DNA of 45,490 nucleotides from Firmicutes bacterium UBA5766 (GCA_002418775.1 DIEU01000021.1:50528-96017); one strand, 5' to 3'. Shown: positions 33,593 through 42,216, counted from the stretch's first letter. The notes: a model not told the origin generated them from the letters alone. Numbers and translations are program-made.

Positions 33593-34322
33593 TGGAAACA
33601 CCTCCAACATAGGTGCCTATGTTCTCACCTAAAACAGCTCTTTTTATATTTCCAACTTCATTCAAATTGAAAACTACTACCGGGATATTATTGTCCATAC
33701 ACAGTGAAGTTGCTGTGGCGTCCATTACAGCAAGGCCCTTGTTCAGCACATCAATGTAGGTCAATTGCTCGAACCTCTTGGCCAGCGGGTTTTTTAAAGG
33801 ATCATCGTCATAAACTCCGCTTACTCTTTTGGCCATTAAGATAACCTCTGCTTCAATTTCCGCTGCACGCAGGGCGGCAGTGGTATCTGTAGAAAAGTAA
33901 GGGTTTCCCGTGCCACCCGCAAAAATAACCACCCGGCCTTTCTCCAGATGCCGGATAGCCCTGCGGCGTATATACGGTTCAGCCACTTCACGCATTTCTA
34001 TTGCTGACTGGACCCGGCTGGCCACTTCCAGTTTTTCAAGAGCATCCTGTAAAGCAAGGGAGTTGATTACGGTAGCGAGCATTCCCATATAATCAGCCGC
34101 TGCCCTGTCCATACCTTTTGCGCTTCCAGCGACACCCCTCCAGATATTACCGCCTCCGACGACGACCGCCACCTGTATACCCATCTGAGTTACTTCCTGA
34201 ATTTGGCCGGCAATCGACTTGACCACATAAGGGTCTATTCCAAAGCCCAGGGAACCTGCCAGGGCTTCTCCGCTTAGCTTCAGAATAACACGCTTATATT
34301 TGAGAATACCCGAATCAGTCAT
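33585..34322 (-). CDS. pyrH: UMP kinase
   Basis: Hexameric bacterial UMP kinase of the amino-acid-kinase fold, making UDP. 245 aa. YKRVILKLSGEALAG at the N-terminus, VVVGGGNIWRG (phosphate-binding glycines), FAGGTGNPYFSTDTTAALRA and KRVSGVYDDDP are all conserved. ATG 34322. Order tsf-pyrH-frr is the standard one. Confidence 0.97.
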   Translation of the reverse strand: MTDSGILKYKRVILKLSGEALAGSLGFGIDPYVVKSIAGQIQEVTQMGIQVAVVVGGGNIWRGVAGSAKGMDRAAADYMGMLATVINSLALQDALEKLEVASRVQSAIEMREVAEPYIRRRAIRHLEKGRVVIFAGGTGNPYFSTDTTAALRAAEIEAEVILMAKRVSGVYDDDPLKNPLAKRFEQLTYIDVLNKGLAVMDATATSLCMDNNIPVVVFNLNEVGNIKRAVLGENIGTYVGGVSIG

Positions 34323-34360
34323 TTAAAGGGCTATCCCCCTTTTTCTTAATTGATTTCCGC

Positions 34361-34960
34361 CTAGCCCTCACCAAGTTCAAAACGGGCAAATCTTCTTACG
34401 ACAATATTTTCACCAAGGCGCATAACTTTTTCGTTCAGCACCTGCTGTACAGTAAGATCGGGATTTTTGATAAAAGCCTGTTCGAGAAGGCAGTTCTCCT
34501 TAAAAAACTTTTCTATCCGCCCATCCACAATTTTCTGGATAATCTTTTCAGGTTTTCCCTCATCTTTAACCTGAGCCGCCAAAATATCCCTCTCTTTTTG
34601 GACTTTCTCTTCCGGCACGTCCTCCCTTCGGACGAATTCCGGCTTGGCTGCAGCTATCTGCATCGAAAGTTCATGGACAAGGGATCGGAAATCATCAGTT
34701 TTCGCTACAAAATCAGTCTCACAGTTCACTTCAATCAAAACACCTATCCGGCCGGCCAGGTGGATGTATGAATCAACCAACCCTTCGCTGGCTATCCGTC
34801 CTGCCTTTTTTGAAGCAGCGGCCAGTCCTTTTTCGCGAAGGTAATCGATTGCTTTCTCCATATCACATCCAGCTTCATTTAATGCCCTCTTACAATCCAT
34901 CATTCCCGAACCTGTGCGCTCGCGCAACTCTTTAACCATTGCCGCAGTTACTTCAGCCAT
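34361..34960 (-). CDS. tsf: Elongation factor Ts
   Basis: Nucleotide exchange factor for EF-Tu. 199 aa, the short form lacking the coiled-coil and second core subdomain of E. coli (283 aa), as seen in other Firmicutes of this group and in thermophiles. VKELRERTGSGMMDCKRAL is the N-terminal UBA-type domain; IEVNCETDFVAKTDDF is the EF-Tu-contacting TDFV motif. ATG 34960. 145 bp separate it from rpsB. Confidence 0.96.
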   Translation of the reverse strand: MAEVTAAMVKELRERTGSGMMDCKRALNEAGCDMEKAIDYLREKGLAAASKKAGRIASEGLVDSYIHLAGRIGVLIEVNCETDFVAKTDDFRSLVHELSMQIAAAKPEFVRREDVPEEKVQKERDILAAQVKDEGKPEKIIQKIVDGRIEKFFKENCLLEQAFIKNPDLTVQQVLNEKVMRLGENIVVRRFARFELGEG

Positions 34961-35105
34961 AGTCCCCCTAAATCCTCCCTAAACAGCAAAGTATTGTCAT
35001 GTTTTTCCTTATTAACTAAGTATTTTAACCATTGCCTTCTGCAAAAAACCCTTTATAGAAAAATGCAGGAGATCCCTCCCGCTTTATAAAACATATTAAT
35101 ATCGA

Positions 35106-35810
35106 TTAAAGCGCTTCTTCCAGTTGCTCTCCCTGTTTGCCTTCCAAATAGGCGTCCGCCATTTTGCTGGTCAACAACCGGACTGCACGTATAGCGTCAT
35201 CGTTTCCCGGAATAACATAGTCAACTTCTTCCGGATCACAGTTTGTATCCACAACCGCTACGATAGGTATTTCCAATTTACGCGCTTCCGCCATCGCAAT
35301 TCTCTCTTTGCGGGGATCAATCACGAAAATTGCGTCAGGCGGCTTTTTCATACCTTTAATACCACCGACAGACTTCTGCAGCTTCTCTTTTTCCCGCATC
35401 AGGCCTGCAACTTCTTTCTTGGGCAGCACTTCAAATGTATTGTCATTCTCCATCTGCTCCAATTCCCGCAAACGGTCTATGCGGGCGCGGATTGTCTGAA
35501 AGTTAGTCAGCATACCGCCCAACCAGCGCTGATTTACATAAAACATGCCGCACCTGTCGGCCTCTTCTTTAACTGCATCCTGCGCCTGTTTTTTGGTTCC
35601 CACAAAAAGAAGAGTTCCCCCGTCTGCGGCAACTTGTTTAACATAATTATAGGCTTCTTCTATTTTTTTTACCGTCTTCTGTAAATCTATAATATAGATG
35701 CCGTTCCGGTTCGTAAAAATATATGGAGCCATTTTGGGATTCCATCGCCTTGTCTGATGCCCGAAGTGCACCCCTGCCTCCAAGAGCTGCTTCATTGAAA
35801 TTATAGCCAA
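35106..35810 (-). CDS. rpsB: Ribosomal protein S2
   Basis: 234-aa 30S protein. MKQLLEAGVHFGHQTRRWNPKM, YIIDLQKTV, FVGTKKQAQDAV, NQRWLGGMLTNFQTI and IPIVAVVDTNCDPEEVDYVIPGNDDA are family blocks. Start is TTG 35810, six to seven bases after GGGGAGGTGG; the next ATG would cut conserved sequence. It is first in the rpsB-tsf-pyrH-frr operon, behind its own promoter and a structured leader. Confidence 0.97.
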   Translation of the reverse strand: MAIISMKQLLEAGVHFGHQTRRWNPKMAPYIFTNRNGIYIIDLQKTVKKIEEAYNYVKQVAADGGTLLFVGTKKQAQDAVKEEADRCGMFYVNQRWLGGMLTNFQTIRARIDRLRELEQMENDNTFEVLPKKEVAGLMREKEKLQKSVGGIKGMKKPPDAIFVIDPRKERIAMAEARKLEIPIVAVVDTNCDPEEVDYVIPGNDDAIRAVRLLTSKMADAYLEGKQGEQLEEAL

Positions 35811-35924
35811 TAGTCCACCTCCCCCCTATGGTTTTTTAACCTCCGCCACTATCATCTTCACCGGCAAACCCCCTGCAACGGGGCAACCATGCCGGAAATC
35901 CATATGGCGTGTGTATTTAACACC
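35811..35924 (-). promoter_or_regulatory. Structured rpsB leader, possible S2 autoregulatory element
   Basis: The roughly 115-nt leader can fold as CCGGCA ... TGCCGG enclosing CCCC GTTGCA GGGG, ending upstream of the SD. Ribosomal-protein operons are commonly controlled by such leaders. I cannot match it to a described class. Confidence 0.4.
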
Positions 35925-35930
35925 GGAAGT

Positions 35931-35959
35931 ATTCTAACATAAACTTACAGGCAACGCAA
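35931..35959 (-). promoter_or_regulatory. Promoter of rpsB-tsf operon
   Basis: TTGCGT (35959-35954), 17 bp, TAGAAT (35936-35931) with the extended form TGTTAGAAT on the minus strand. Confidence 0.65.
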
Positions 35960-36005
35960 GGAAATGGAGCAAAAGAACGCCTTCTTAATTAATTAAAAAT
36001 GCGTA

Positions 36006-36074
36006 ATCAGCGAATCGCACTTAAGACATTGCCCTTCCTTTATGTGCCATTTTCATCCTTCTGATGGCGCTGAT
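36006..36074. other. Inverted-repeat structure in the rpsB-acuA intergenic region
   Basis: Outer arms ATCAGCG (36006-36012) and CGCTGAT (36068-36074) are perfect. A competing or nested hairpin GTGCCAT/ATGGCGC (36044-36050, 36064-36070) has six Watson-Crick pairs and one G-U. Strand and function unknown; no coding frame is evident here. Apart from the flanking promoters the rest of this 451-bp gap shows nothing else. Confidence 0.35.
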
Positions 36075-36234
36075 TGAAGCGGCATGGATGCCTATTTAGC
36101 AAAATAACTTCCCGAAGAAACTAGACTACGGTCTAAATGTGTCTGATAAATCCGTCACTTTTAAAAATATTTTCGAAAAAAGAAGGACTTAAGAGGATTC
36201 TTCAGAATATTTCTATTTAATAATAGGTTAAACT

Positions 36235-36243
36235 TGATATAAT
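36235..36243 (+). promoter_or_regulatory. Extended -10 promoter for acuA
   Basis: TGATATAAT (TGnTATAAT), 19 bp before the TTG start; the -35 is weak. The very short leader leaves no room for other elements. Confidence 0.6.
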
Positions 36244-36261
36244 AAAGAGTGGTGATTATAT

Positions 36262-36885
36262 TTGTCAACTGAATTTAAGGATAAAAAAGAATTTAATACA
36301 CCGGGAGGGCCGTTATCCATTGAAGGCCCAGTAGAAAGAGAATTTATCGCCTCCTTGACAATTGATGAAAATCTAAACAATTTTCGAAACCCGACACGTC
36401 AAAAGGAGGCATTAATGATTGTAGCCGACTTGCCGGAGGGGCTGGTCTATATTGCCAGGCAAGACCAGTCAATTATCGGATACCTTAATTTCCATTACCC
36501 CAGCCGGTATTCCCGATGGAGCAGACACCCCCGCACACTTGAACTTGGAGCTATTGAAGTAAGTAAACAGTGGCAGCGCAAGGGTATTGCCACGGCTCTT
36601 CTTCAGGAAGCGTTTAAAAATGAAGTAATGGAAGATTACGTTGTAATCATCAACGAATTCCATCAACATTGGGATTTAAAAGGAACCAAGCTTAATTTCT
36701 GGAATTACAGAAAAATGCTCACCAAGATGTATAACCGTGTAGGTTTTAAGCGGAAGCACACCGATGATCCGGAAATACTTGAACACGCCGCTAATATGCT
36801 GCTGGTCCGCATCGGGAAAAATCTGAATGAAGTATACATTAAAGCCATAGATGAACTTGCCTACCAGCAGTCCCTTGTAGACTGA
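36262..36885 (+). CDS. acuA: AcuA-like protein acetyltransferase (GNAT)
   Basis: 207 aa. GNAT acetyl-CoA motif A is QWQRKGIATALLQEAF (about 94-109). The rest follows B. subtilis AcuA closely: LSIEGPV near the start, LPEGLVYIARQDQSIIGYL, LELGAIEVS, HWDLKGTKLNFWNYRKML, DDPEILEHAANMLLVRIGKN. AcuA acetylates and inactivates acetyl-CoA synthetase. TTG start behind GGTGAT. No acuB, acuC or acsA is in the window, so it is an orphan. Its 3' end overlaps an opposing open frame by 210 bp. Confidence 0.88.
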   Translation: MSTEFKDKKEFNTPGGPLSIEGPVEREFIASLTIDENLNNFRNPTRQKEALMIVADLPEGLVYIARQDQSIIGYLNFHYPSRYSRWSRHPRTLELGAIEVSKQWQRKGIATALLQEAFKNEVMEDYVVIINEFHQHWDLKGTKLNFWNYRKMLTKMYNRVGFKRKHTDDPEILEHAANMLLVRIGKNLNEVYIKAIDELAYQQSLVD

Positions 36886-37089
36886 AACCTTTTTACGTTC
36901 ATCGCATTCAAGATCTATTTTTATGAAGCTGCTGTCAAGTTGACCGACGTTTCCGCCGATCCGGAACGGGATTTTAGCATACCCTGCCAGATTACACTTG
37001 CTTTCCAGAACATCCTGGAGCGCTTTTTCTTTTGCTTCAAAATGCTGTTTGTATTCTTCTTCCGTAAATTTTGGTTTTTCAATGTCCAT
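36676..37089 (-). pseudogene. Probable 5' fragment of an unknown gene, running antisense into acuA
   Basis: An open frame of 137 codons begins at ATG 37089, 7 bp after the DUF2207 stop. The first 66-68 residues look like real protein (MDIEKPKFTEEEYKQHFEAK, later PFRIGGNVGQLDSSFIKIDL). From 36885 on it is the antisense of conserved acuA codons, so those residues are unlikely to be native. I read it as a gene that lost its 3' part when acuA became its neighbour. A genuine overlapping gene is possible. The family is not recognised. Confidence 0.5.
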
Positions 37090-37096
37090 AGACTTT

Positions 37097-38824
37097 CTAC
37101 CAGCTTCCTCCCCCGCCGCCTCCAAAACCGCCGCCGGAAAATCCGCCGCCAAAGCCGCCACTCCCTGAACCGCTTCCCCTGGGAGCAGAGAACATGGCTG
37201 ATCCAACATTTGCTGCCATAGAGCTTACTGCCGTGCTGAACATATATGGATGAAACACACCAATTCCGCCATGCGGGACGTACCAGTCAGGTTTTTCCTG
37301 GTAGACTCCCTCAAATGCCTTGGCCCAGTTTTTTGTCACGTCAAGCGCAATGGCATAGGGAAGGAACTTAGAGAAAAGCTGTTTATCTCCCAATTTCTCC
37401 AGCCTGTCCTTTTCGGCGCGGTTTAAAAATTCCTGAAAACCAAGAATTTCATTATACGCCAAAGCTCCTGCCCTGGTTTTAGCGGGCATCGCTTTCATAA
37501 AAGCAAGCACACATAGAAAGGTCAATACCCCTGCAAAAATACATGTAGGCAGGATCCGGAAAAAGAATCCGATGAAAACAACCAACAACCCCGCTATACA
37601 ACCGGCAACTAAATAATAGCTTTTTACACTTTGAGGGCTTTGAAGAAAATACTTTTTACTGACCAGCCCATCGTAGAGAGAATCCCTTAAAGCATCCAGA
37701 TTCGTATAAAATTTATTTCTCAGGCCGGAAACAAGGATATACGGCAATCCCATAAAGATACGGTCGATCAGCAAATTTTCAAAAGGGCTGAGCTCTTTGC
37801 CGGGTTCCTTGATTTTAGTAAGGCTGAAGTCTGTTGAATCGAAAATAAGCCCGTCTTTTTTAATCTCTTCAATTTTTATATATCCTTTAACCGCGAGACC
37901 GACAATGGCTGATGTAATGTCCCGGGGATCCATTTTCTCGTCGATCAGGACGCCGGCTTCGGCTGGTGTCAGCGGTTCACCGTTAAATTTAGGAGGCTCA
38001 TACATGACCGCCACAGCTGCTCTTATTTTCGGGTCCCTGCCCCTTGTGTACCACAGGTTAAACATTACTATTAAAGCAATTACCGGAAAGACAAAGATCC
38101 AGTTCTCCTGCAGGTTCAAAAGCCAGAAAAATCTTTTCAGGGCAGACGGGGGTGCAACAAGCCCTTTATCCCAGCCAAAAACAATTGTGAATCCTTCCCC
38201 TGCGTTAAGTTCTCTCGTGGTGTTAAACTGACCGCTGTTATATCCCGTTTCGATATCGCCTGCGGCCTCAGTCGAACCTGCAGCGCCCGTATAGCATGCC
38301 GCTTTAATGTTTTTACTGACAGCCTTCACCGCCAGAAAGACTTTCGCCGAAGCTTCTTTAATAGGGACATCCCAATCATTGCCTGTGATATTCCAGTAAA
38401 GCTGATCCTGGTCTTTTAAAAAAAGGATGGCGTTTTCAACTTTGTATTCAATTACATATTTCTGGACACCGCTGACGTATTTTTTTGCATCGCCGATTTT
38501 TACCGTTACAACGTTCCCGTTTTTGTTTACCCTGTACTTCAGTTTTTCACCCGACCCGTTGGTAACCGAGATTACTTTAAGCGGCGTCCTAAGAGTATTC
38601 CCAAACTCGTCCCTGTATTTGTAGGGAATATCCCTGTAAATGCCGTGCCTTGGCATGGCAAAATCAGCTGTAATAGCTTCTTTCACAATAAACGACGAAT
38701 CCTCATTGATGGTTATTTCCGTATTGTAACTGTCAATTATAAAGTCCTGCGCATAAACGGCGGCTGGAGCAATAATCAGAACCAATATAATAATTGCTGC
38801 GCTGATGCAAATCCACTTTTTCAT
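37097..38824 (-). CDS. DUF2207 predicted membrane protein
   Basis: 575 aa. A signal peptide or N-anchor (residues 5-25, ending AVYAQ) precedes an extracellular beta-rich domain (about 27-215: FIIDSYNTEITINEDSSFIV, GIYRDIPYKY, YWNITGNDWDVPI). A transmembrane helix lies near 235-255, a cytosolic winged-helix-like region (DPRDITSAIVGLAVKGYIKI) follows, then two helices near 405-450. The C-terminus is a Gly/Ser/Phe-rich tail ending GGGGGGSW, common in this family. The start overlaps the lemA stop (ATGA). LemA/DUF2207 pairs are widespread, possibly envelope-stress related; the biochemical function is unknown. Confidence 0.88.
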   Translation of the reverse strand: MKKWICISAAIIILVLIIAPAAVYAQDFIIDSYNTEITINEDSSFIVKEAITADFAMPRHGIYRDIPYKYRDEFGNTLRTPLKVISVTNGSGEKLKYRVNKNGNVVTVKIGDAKKYVSGVQKYVIEYKVENAILFLKDQDQLYWNITGNDWDVPIKEASAKVFLAVKAVSKNIKAACYTGAAGSTEAAGDIETGYNSGQFNTTRELNAGEGFTIVFGWDKGLVAPPSALKRFFWLLNLQENWIFVFPVIALIVMFNLWYTRGRDPKIRAAVAVMYEPPKFNGEPLTPAEAGVLIDEKMDPRDITSAIVGLAVKGYIKIEEIKKDGLIFDSTDFSLTKIKEPGKELSPFENLLIDRIFMGLPYILVSGLRNKFYTNLDALRDSLYDGLVSKKYFLQSPQSVKSYYLVAGCIAGLLVVFIGFFFRILPTCIFAGVLTFLCVLAFMKAMPAKTRAGALAYNEILGFQEFLNRAEKDRLEKLGDKQLFSKFLPYAIALDVTKNWAKAFEGVYQEKPDWYVPHGGIGVFHPYMFSTAVSSMAANVGSAMFSAPRGSGSGSGGFGGGFSGGGFGGGGGGSW

Positions 38825-39378
38825 TGGAAACTCACCTTTACAGGTTTTCTCTCGGCTTCCGGTTCTCCAAGCTCAAAAAATTCCTCCTGTTTGAACTTGA
38901 ACATCGAAGCTACTATATTGGAGGGAACAGACTCGATTGTTATGTTGTAATCGCGGACAACCGCATTGTAATACCTTCTTGCATACTCTATATTGTTTTC
39001 AAGCTCCTGAAGCTGGGTCTGAAGCTGCATAAAGTTGGCATTGGCTTTCAGCTCCGGGTAAGCTTCGGCTACTGCAAAAAGGCTTTTTAACGTCTCACCA
39101 AGAATATTTTCCGCTTTTGCCTTATCTGCCGGGGAAGATGACTGCATTGCGAATGATCTTGCTTCCGTCACCTTCTGAAAAACAGACTTTTCATGGGCCG
39201 CGTATCCTTTAACAGTTTCTACCAGGTTCGGCACAAGATCGTATCTTTTTTTCAGCTGGACATCGATATCGGACCAGGAAGATTTTACAGTATTCTTAAG
39301 CCGGACCAGTTTGTTGTAAATACCGGCAAAAGCAAGTATAAGGACTACGATTACTACGAGGACGATATATGACCCCAA
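38821..39378 (-). CDS. lemA: LemA family protein
   Basis: 185 aa. One N-terminal transmembrane helix (about 3-20) followed by NKLVRLKNTVKSSWSDIDVQ, LKKRYDLVPNLVETVKGYA and long helices (coiled-coil bundle): the LemA signature. Protein would lie outside or on the membrane with a short N-terminal tail. TTG start behind GGAGGG. Translationally coupled to the DUF2207 gene, its usual partner. Confidence 0.93.
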   Translation of the reverse strand: MGSYIVLVVIVVLILAFAGIYNKLVRLKNTVKSSWSDIDVQLKKRYDLVPNLVETVKGYAAHEKSVFQKVTEARSFAMQSSSPADKAKAENILGETLKSLFAVAEAYPELKANANFMQLQTQLQELENNIEYARRYYNAVVRDYNITIESVPSNIVASMFKFKQEEFFELGEPEAERKPVKVSFQ

Positions 39379-39477
39379 AACAGAAACCCTCCTTTTATTA
39401 AATCTTTTTACTGTAATAACACATTTACCAAATACTATTCGCCCAATAAAACAATCATCCTTTATCCCGCGGAAAAA

Positions 39478-39519
39478 AATAGGGGTCAGGCTTGACTTAT
39501 TTATGAAAATTGACTTATT
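39478..39519. repeat. Possible scar of a REP/Y1-transposase-type element
   Basis: AATAGGGGTCAGGCTTGACT at 39478-39497 is the kind of end sequence often seen next to REP-associated tyrosine (Y1) transposases in many genomes. It is followed by two copies of GACTTATT (39494-39501, 39512-39519). No transposase gene remains. The surrounding 460-bp gap (39379-39838) otherwise holds only hairpins: GGGGAAA/TTTCCCC (39691-39719) and the proA terminator. Confidence 0.35.
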
Positions 39520-39729
39520 AGAGAAGCTATTTAACTCTGTCCGATTTTTCCTATCTGAGATTCTTGAATGATAAATTTTTTTAAATTGTCCATGAGAATC
39601 CCGACGATTACAGAACCCAGCCTGTGGGAAACTCAGGAAAAAAGCTAGCCTGTGGCGTTATTGAAAAGGTATGATGCAAATAATCCTTTTGGGGAAACTG
39701 GTTTACTGCTTTTTTCCCCTTTTAATAAA

Positions 39730-39756
39730 TGTGAGCCAGTGAAAACCTGGCTCACA
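39730..39756 (-). terminator. Terminator after proA
   Basis: TGTGAGCCAG / CTGGCTCACA, perfect 10-bp stem with a seven-base loop. The minus-strand tail is TTTATTAAAA; the plus-strand side (ACATTTTATT) could also serve. Confidence 0.65.
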
Positions 39757-39838
39757 ACATTTTATTAGTTCTTTTAACTTTCTTTCTTCAGCTGCCTAAA
39801 AACATCGTGCCCGGCGGCAAGTTCACCAGGCTGTCTTA

Positions 39839-41119
39839 TTATAAGGGGCACTGTTTATCCAGCTTTCTGTGCTTAAACGTTTTTTCTTTGTTCGCGTACT
39901 CCGCAACAATTTGGCCGTTTCCAACCAGTTTATATTTGTAAATAACCAGCCCCTCCAGGCCGACCGGTCCCCTGGCATGAATCTTGCTGGTGCTTATCCC
40001 AACCTCTGCGCCCAGTCCGTAGCGAAAGCCGTCGCTAAAGCGGGTAGAGCAATTCCAGAATACATTTCCTGAGTCAACCAGGGACATAAAGCGGGCTGCA
40101 TTGTCTCTGTTGGACGTAATGATGCTGTCTGTGTGGCCGGAACCATAATAATTGATATGATTGATCGCTTCGCTGATGTTTTCGACTACCCTTACCGATA
40201 ACTTGTAATCAAGATATTCTGTCTTCCAGTCTTTCTCGGTGGCTTCGGCAACGTCTATAATTTCACGTGTCTTCGGACAGCCAAACAGTTCGACTTTTTT
40301 TTGTTCCAGGGCTTCCTTCAAAACCGGCAAAAACGCGGGAGCGGCTTTCTGGCTCACCAGCAATGTTTCCGCTGCATTGCACACGGCTACGTACTGAGTT
40401 TTGGAATCCAGGACAATCCTTACCGCCATTTTCATGTCAAACTCATCGTCGACATAACAGTGGCAGATACCGTCAGCATGTCCCAGTACTGAGATTCTGG
40501 AATTGTCCATGATGTATCTGACAAATTCGTTAGAACCCCTGGGGATAATCAGGTTTATATACTCGTCCAGCTTGAGCATTTCGTTTACATCAGATCTCGT
40601 CTCCAGAAGCTTTATCCAGTTCCCTGGAATACCAGCCTCTTCCGTGGCTTTTGAAATAACATCGGTGAGAATCCGGTTGGTCTCTTTCGCCTCCGAGCCC
40701 CCTTTCAGCAGCGCCCCGTTGCCACTTTTCAGGCAAAGAGTTGAAATTTGCACCAAAGCATCAGGCCTGGATTCAAATATTACACCAATCACTCCTATAG
40801 GACAGGTAGTCCTATAAAGCTCCAGGCCTTCGTCCATTTCCGTTGATAACAGTGTTACCCCCACAGGATCCTCAAGACTAATCAGGCTATGAATTCCCTC
40901 AACTACGTCGTTGATTTTTGCTTCATCAAACTTGAGCCTTTTTAAGAGCGGTTCGGAAAGCTGTTCACCCTCGCTTCTGGTCAGGTCATCCTGGTTGGCC
41001 TTGATTATTTCATCCCTATGTTCTGTCAAAGCTGCGGCAATTTTTGCTAAGGCCCTGTTTTTTTGTTCAGTGCTCATGGCCGCCAAATCAATGGAGGCTT
41101 CTTTTACCTGCTGGGCCAT
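39839..41119 (-). CDS. proA: Gamma-glutamyl phosphate reductase
   Basis: Second enzyme of proline synthesis, giving glutamate semialdehyde. 426 aa from ATG 41119. ALDH fold: PIGVIGVIFESRPDAL, LKGGSEAKETN, LIIPRGSNEFVRYI, the catalytic cysteine in VAVCNAAETLLV, and NCSTRFSDGFRYGLGAEVGIST. The frame is open to 41203, but the extra 28 residues have no counterpart; a TTG at about 41134 is also possible. There is a slightly long C-terminal tail. proB is not nearby. It follows the enoyl-CoA hydratase gene. Confidence 0.94.
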   Translation of the reverse strand: MAQQVKEASIDLAAMSTEQKNRALAKIAAALTEHRDEIIKANQDDLTRSEGEQLSEPLLKRLKFDEAKINDVVEGIHSLISLEDPVGVTLLSTEMDEGLELYRTTCPIGVIGVIFESRPDALVQISTLCLKSGNGALLKGGSEAKETNRILTDVISKATEEAGIPGNWIKLLETRSDVNEMLKLDEYINLIIPRGSNEFVRYIMDNSRISVLGHADGICHCYVDDEFDMKMAVRIVLDSKTQYVAVCNAAETLLVSQKAAPAFLPVLKEALEQKKVELFGCPKTREIIDVAEATEKDWKTEYLDYKLSVRVVENISEAINHINYYGSGHTDSIITSNRDNAARFMSLVDSGNVFWNCSTRFSDGFRYGLGAEVGISTSKIHARGPVGLEGLVIYKYKLVGNGQIVAEYANKEKTFKHRKLDKQCPL

Positions 41120-41259
41120 TTCATTTATTACCAAAAACTCTCCGTCCTTCCCTGATCTAAAAATCAATGGCGCCTTATCCGAGCAGATTTCGAAAAGCAA
41201 CAATAATCCTGTAAATATTATCTTAAAGCAATCTGAAGAATAATTTCAACTAGACAAAC

Positions 41260-42120
41260 TTACAGGATACTTTGTTCCCTGTTCTTTAGCTCGTCCTTAC
41301 GGATTTTCCAGAATTTCGGCTTCCTTTTTTCCAAGAAAGCCCTCGGGCCTTCTTTCGCTTCCAGGCTGGTGAACCAGTCCGGAAACATCAATCTGGCAAA
41401 CTGGCCGTATGAACCCGCCATATAGTCTATTTCCATGTCAAAAGTTGCCTTCAGCACTTCTATGCACCCCGGGCTGAGGGCTAATATTTCTTCACACCAT
41501 TTATCGACTTCCCATTCAATTTTTTCTATAGGAACTACCGTATTGACCAATTTCATTTCAAGCGCTTCCTGTGCAGTATATCTTCGGCAGAGCATATAGA
41601 TCTCACGCGCTTTTTTAGCCCCAACTACGCTGACCAGATAAGCCACAACATAGCCGTCCACAGGATTGGCCACACGCGGCCCGCCCTGGGCAAAAACAGC
41701 GTTTTCAGCAGCAATTGTAAAGTCACTGAAGTAAGCAAGGCAGTTGCCCATTCCCATGCAGTATCCCTTGACGGCTGCAATGACGGGTTTTCTCGACATC
41801 CTTAGAATTTGGGGGGGCGGATACCTCCAGTAAACCTGGGTTCTCAGTTCCTTTTCCTCCCGTACAACATCCCCGCCCGTACAAAACGCCTTATCTCCTG
41901 AACCTGCAAGTACTATCACACCAATGGTCGGGTCGTGGTTCGCCTCATAAAAGGCATGGAACAGCTCATCCATTGTGTCGGCTGTCAGCGCGTTCAGCTT
42001 TTGCGGACGGTTGATTGTAATCCTGGTCACTCCGCCCTCCAATTCCTGGTGATACTTTTTTTCATAAATGAGATCTTTAAAGTTGTTACCTTCCACCAGT
42101 TCCCAATCAGCCCAGCCCAT
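41260..42120 (-). CDS. Enoyl-CoA hydratase/isomerase family protein, MenB/BadI-like
   Basis: Crotonase fold, 286 aa. FKDLIYEKK, TINRPQKLNALT, VIVLAGSGDKAFCTGGD (oxyanion hole), MSRKPVIAAVKGYCMGMGN, and a C-terminal EGPRAFLEKRKPKFWK. FCTGGD and the EKRKPxF ending point to the MenB (naphthoate synthase)/BadI (2-ketocyclohexanecarboxyl-CoA hydrolase) branch rather than a simple fatty-acid hydratase. No other men or aromatic-degradation gene is in the window, so the substrate stays open. ATG 42120 behind GGGGGG-rich sequence. Confidence 0.82.
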   Translation of the reverse strand: MGWADWELVEGNNFKDLIYEKKYHQELEGGVTRITINRPQKLNALTADTMDELFHAFYEANHDPTIGVIVLAGSGDKAFCTGGDVVREEKELRTQVYWRYPPPQILRMSRKPVIAAVKGYCMGMGNCLAYFSDFTIAAENAVFAQGGPRVANPVDGYVVAYLVSVVGAKKAREIYMLCRRYTAQEALEMKLVNTVVPIEKIEWEVDKWCEEILALSPGCIEVLKATFDMEIDYMAGSYGQFARLMFPDWFTSLEAKEGPRAFLEKRKPKFWKIRKDELKNREQSIL

Positions 42121-42216
42121 ATTCCGGCCCCCCTGTTTTTAATTTCCGGTTTACGTTTTCATACCATCCAGTTAACCCACCCGTATTTCAGTTGTAATAC
42201 AGGCAAGTCGATCTTT

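Noticed and set aside
35124..35684. 186-codon plus-strand open frame
   Set aside because: Exactly antisense to rpsB, rich in Phe/Cys/His, without SD or known motif; a shadow of a conserved gene.
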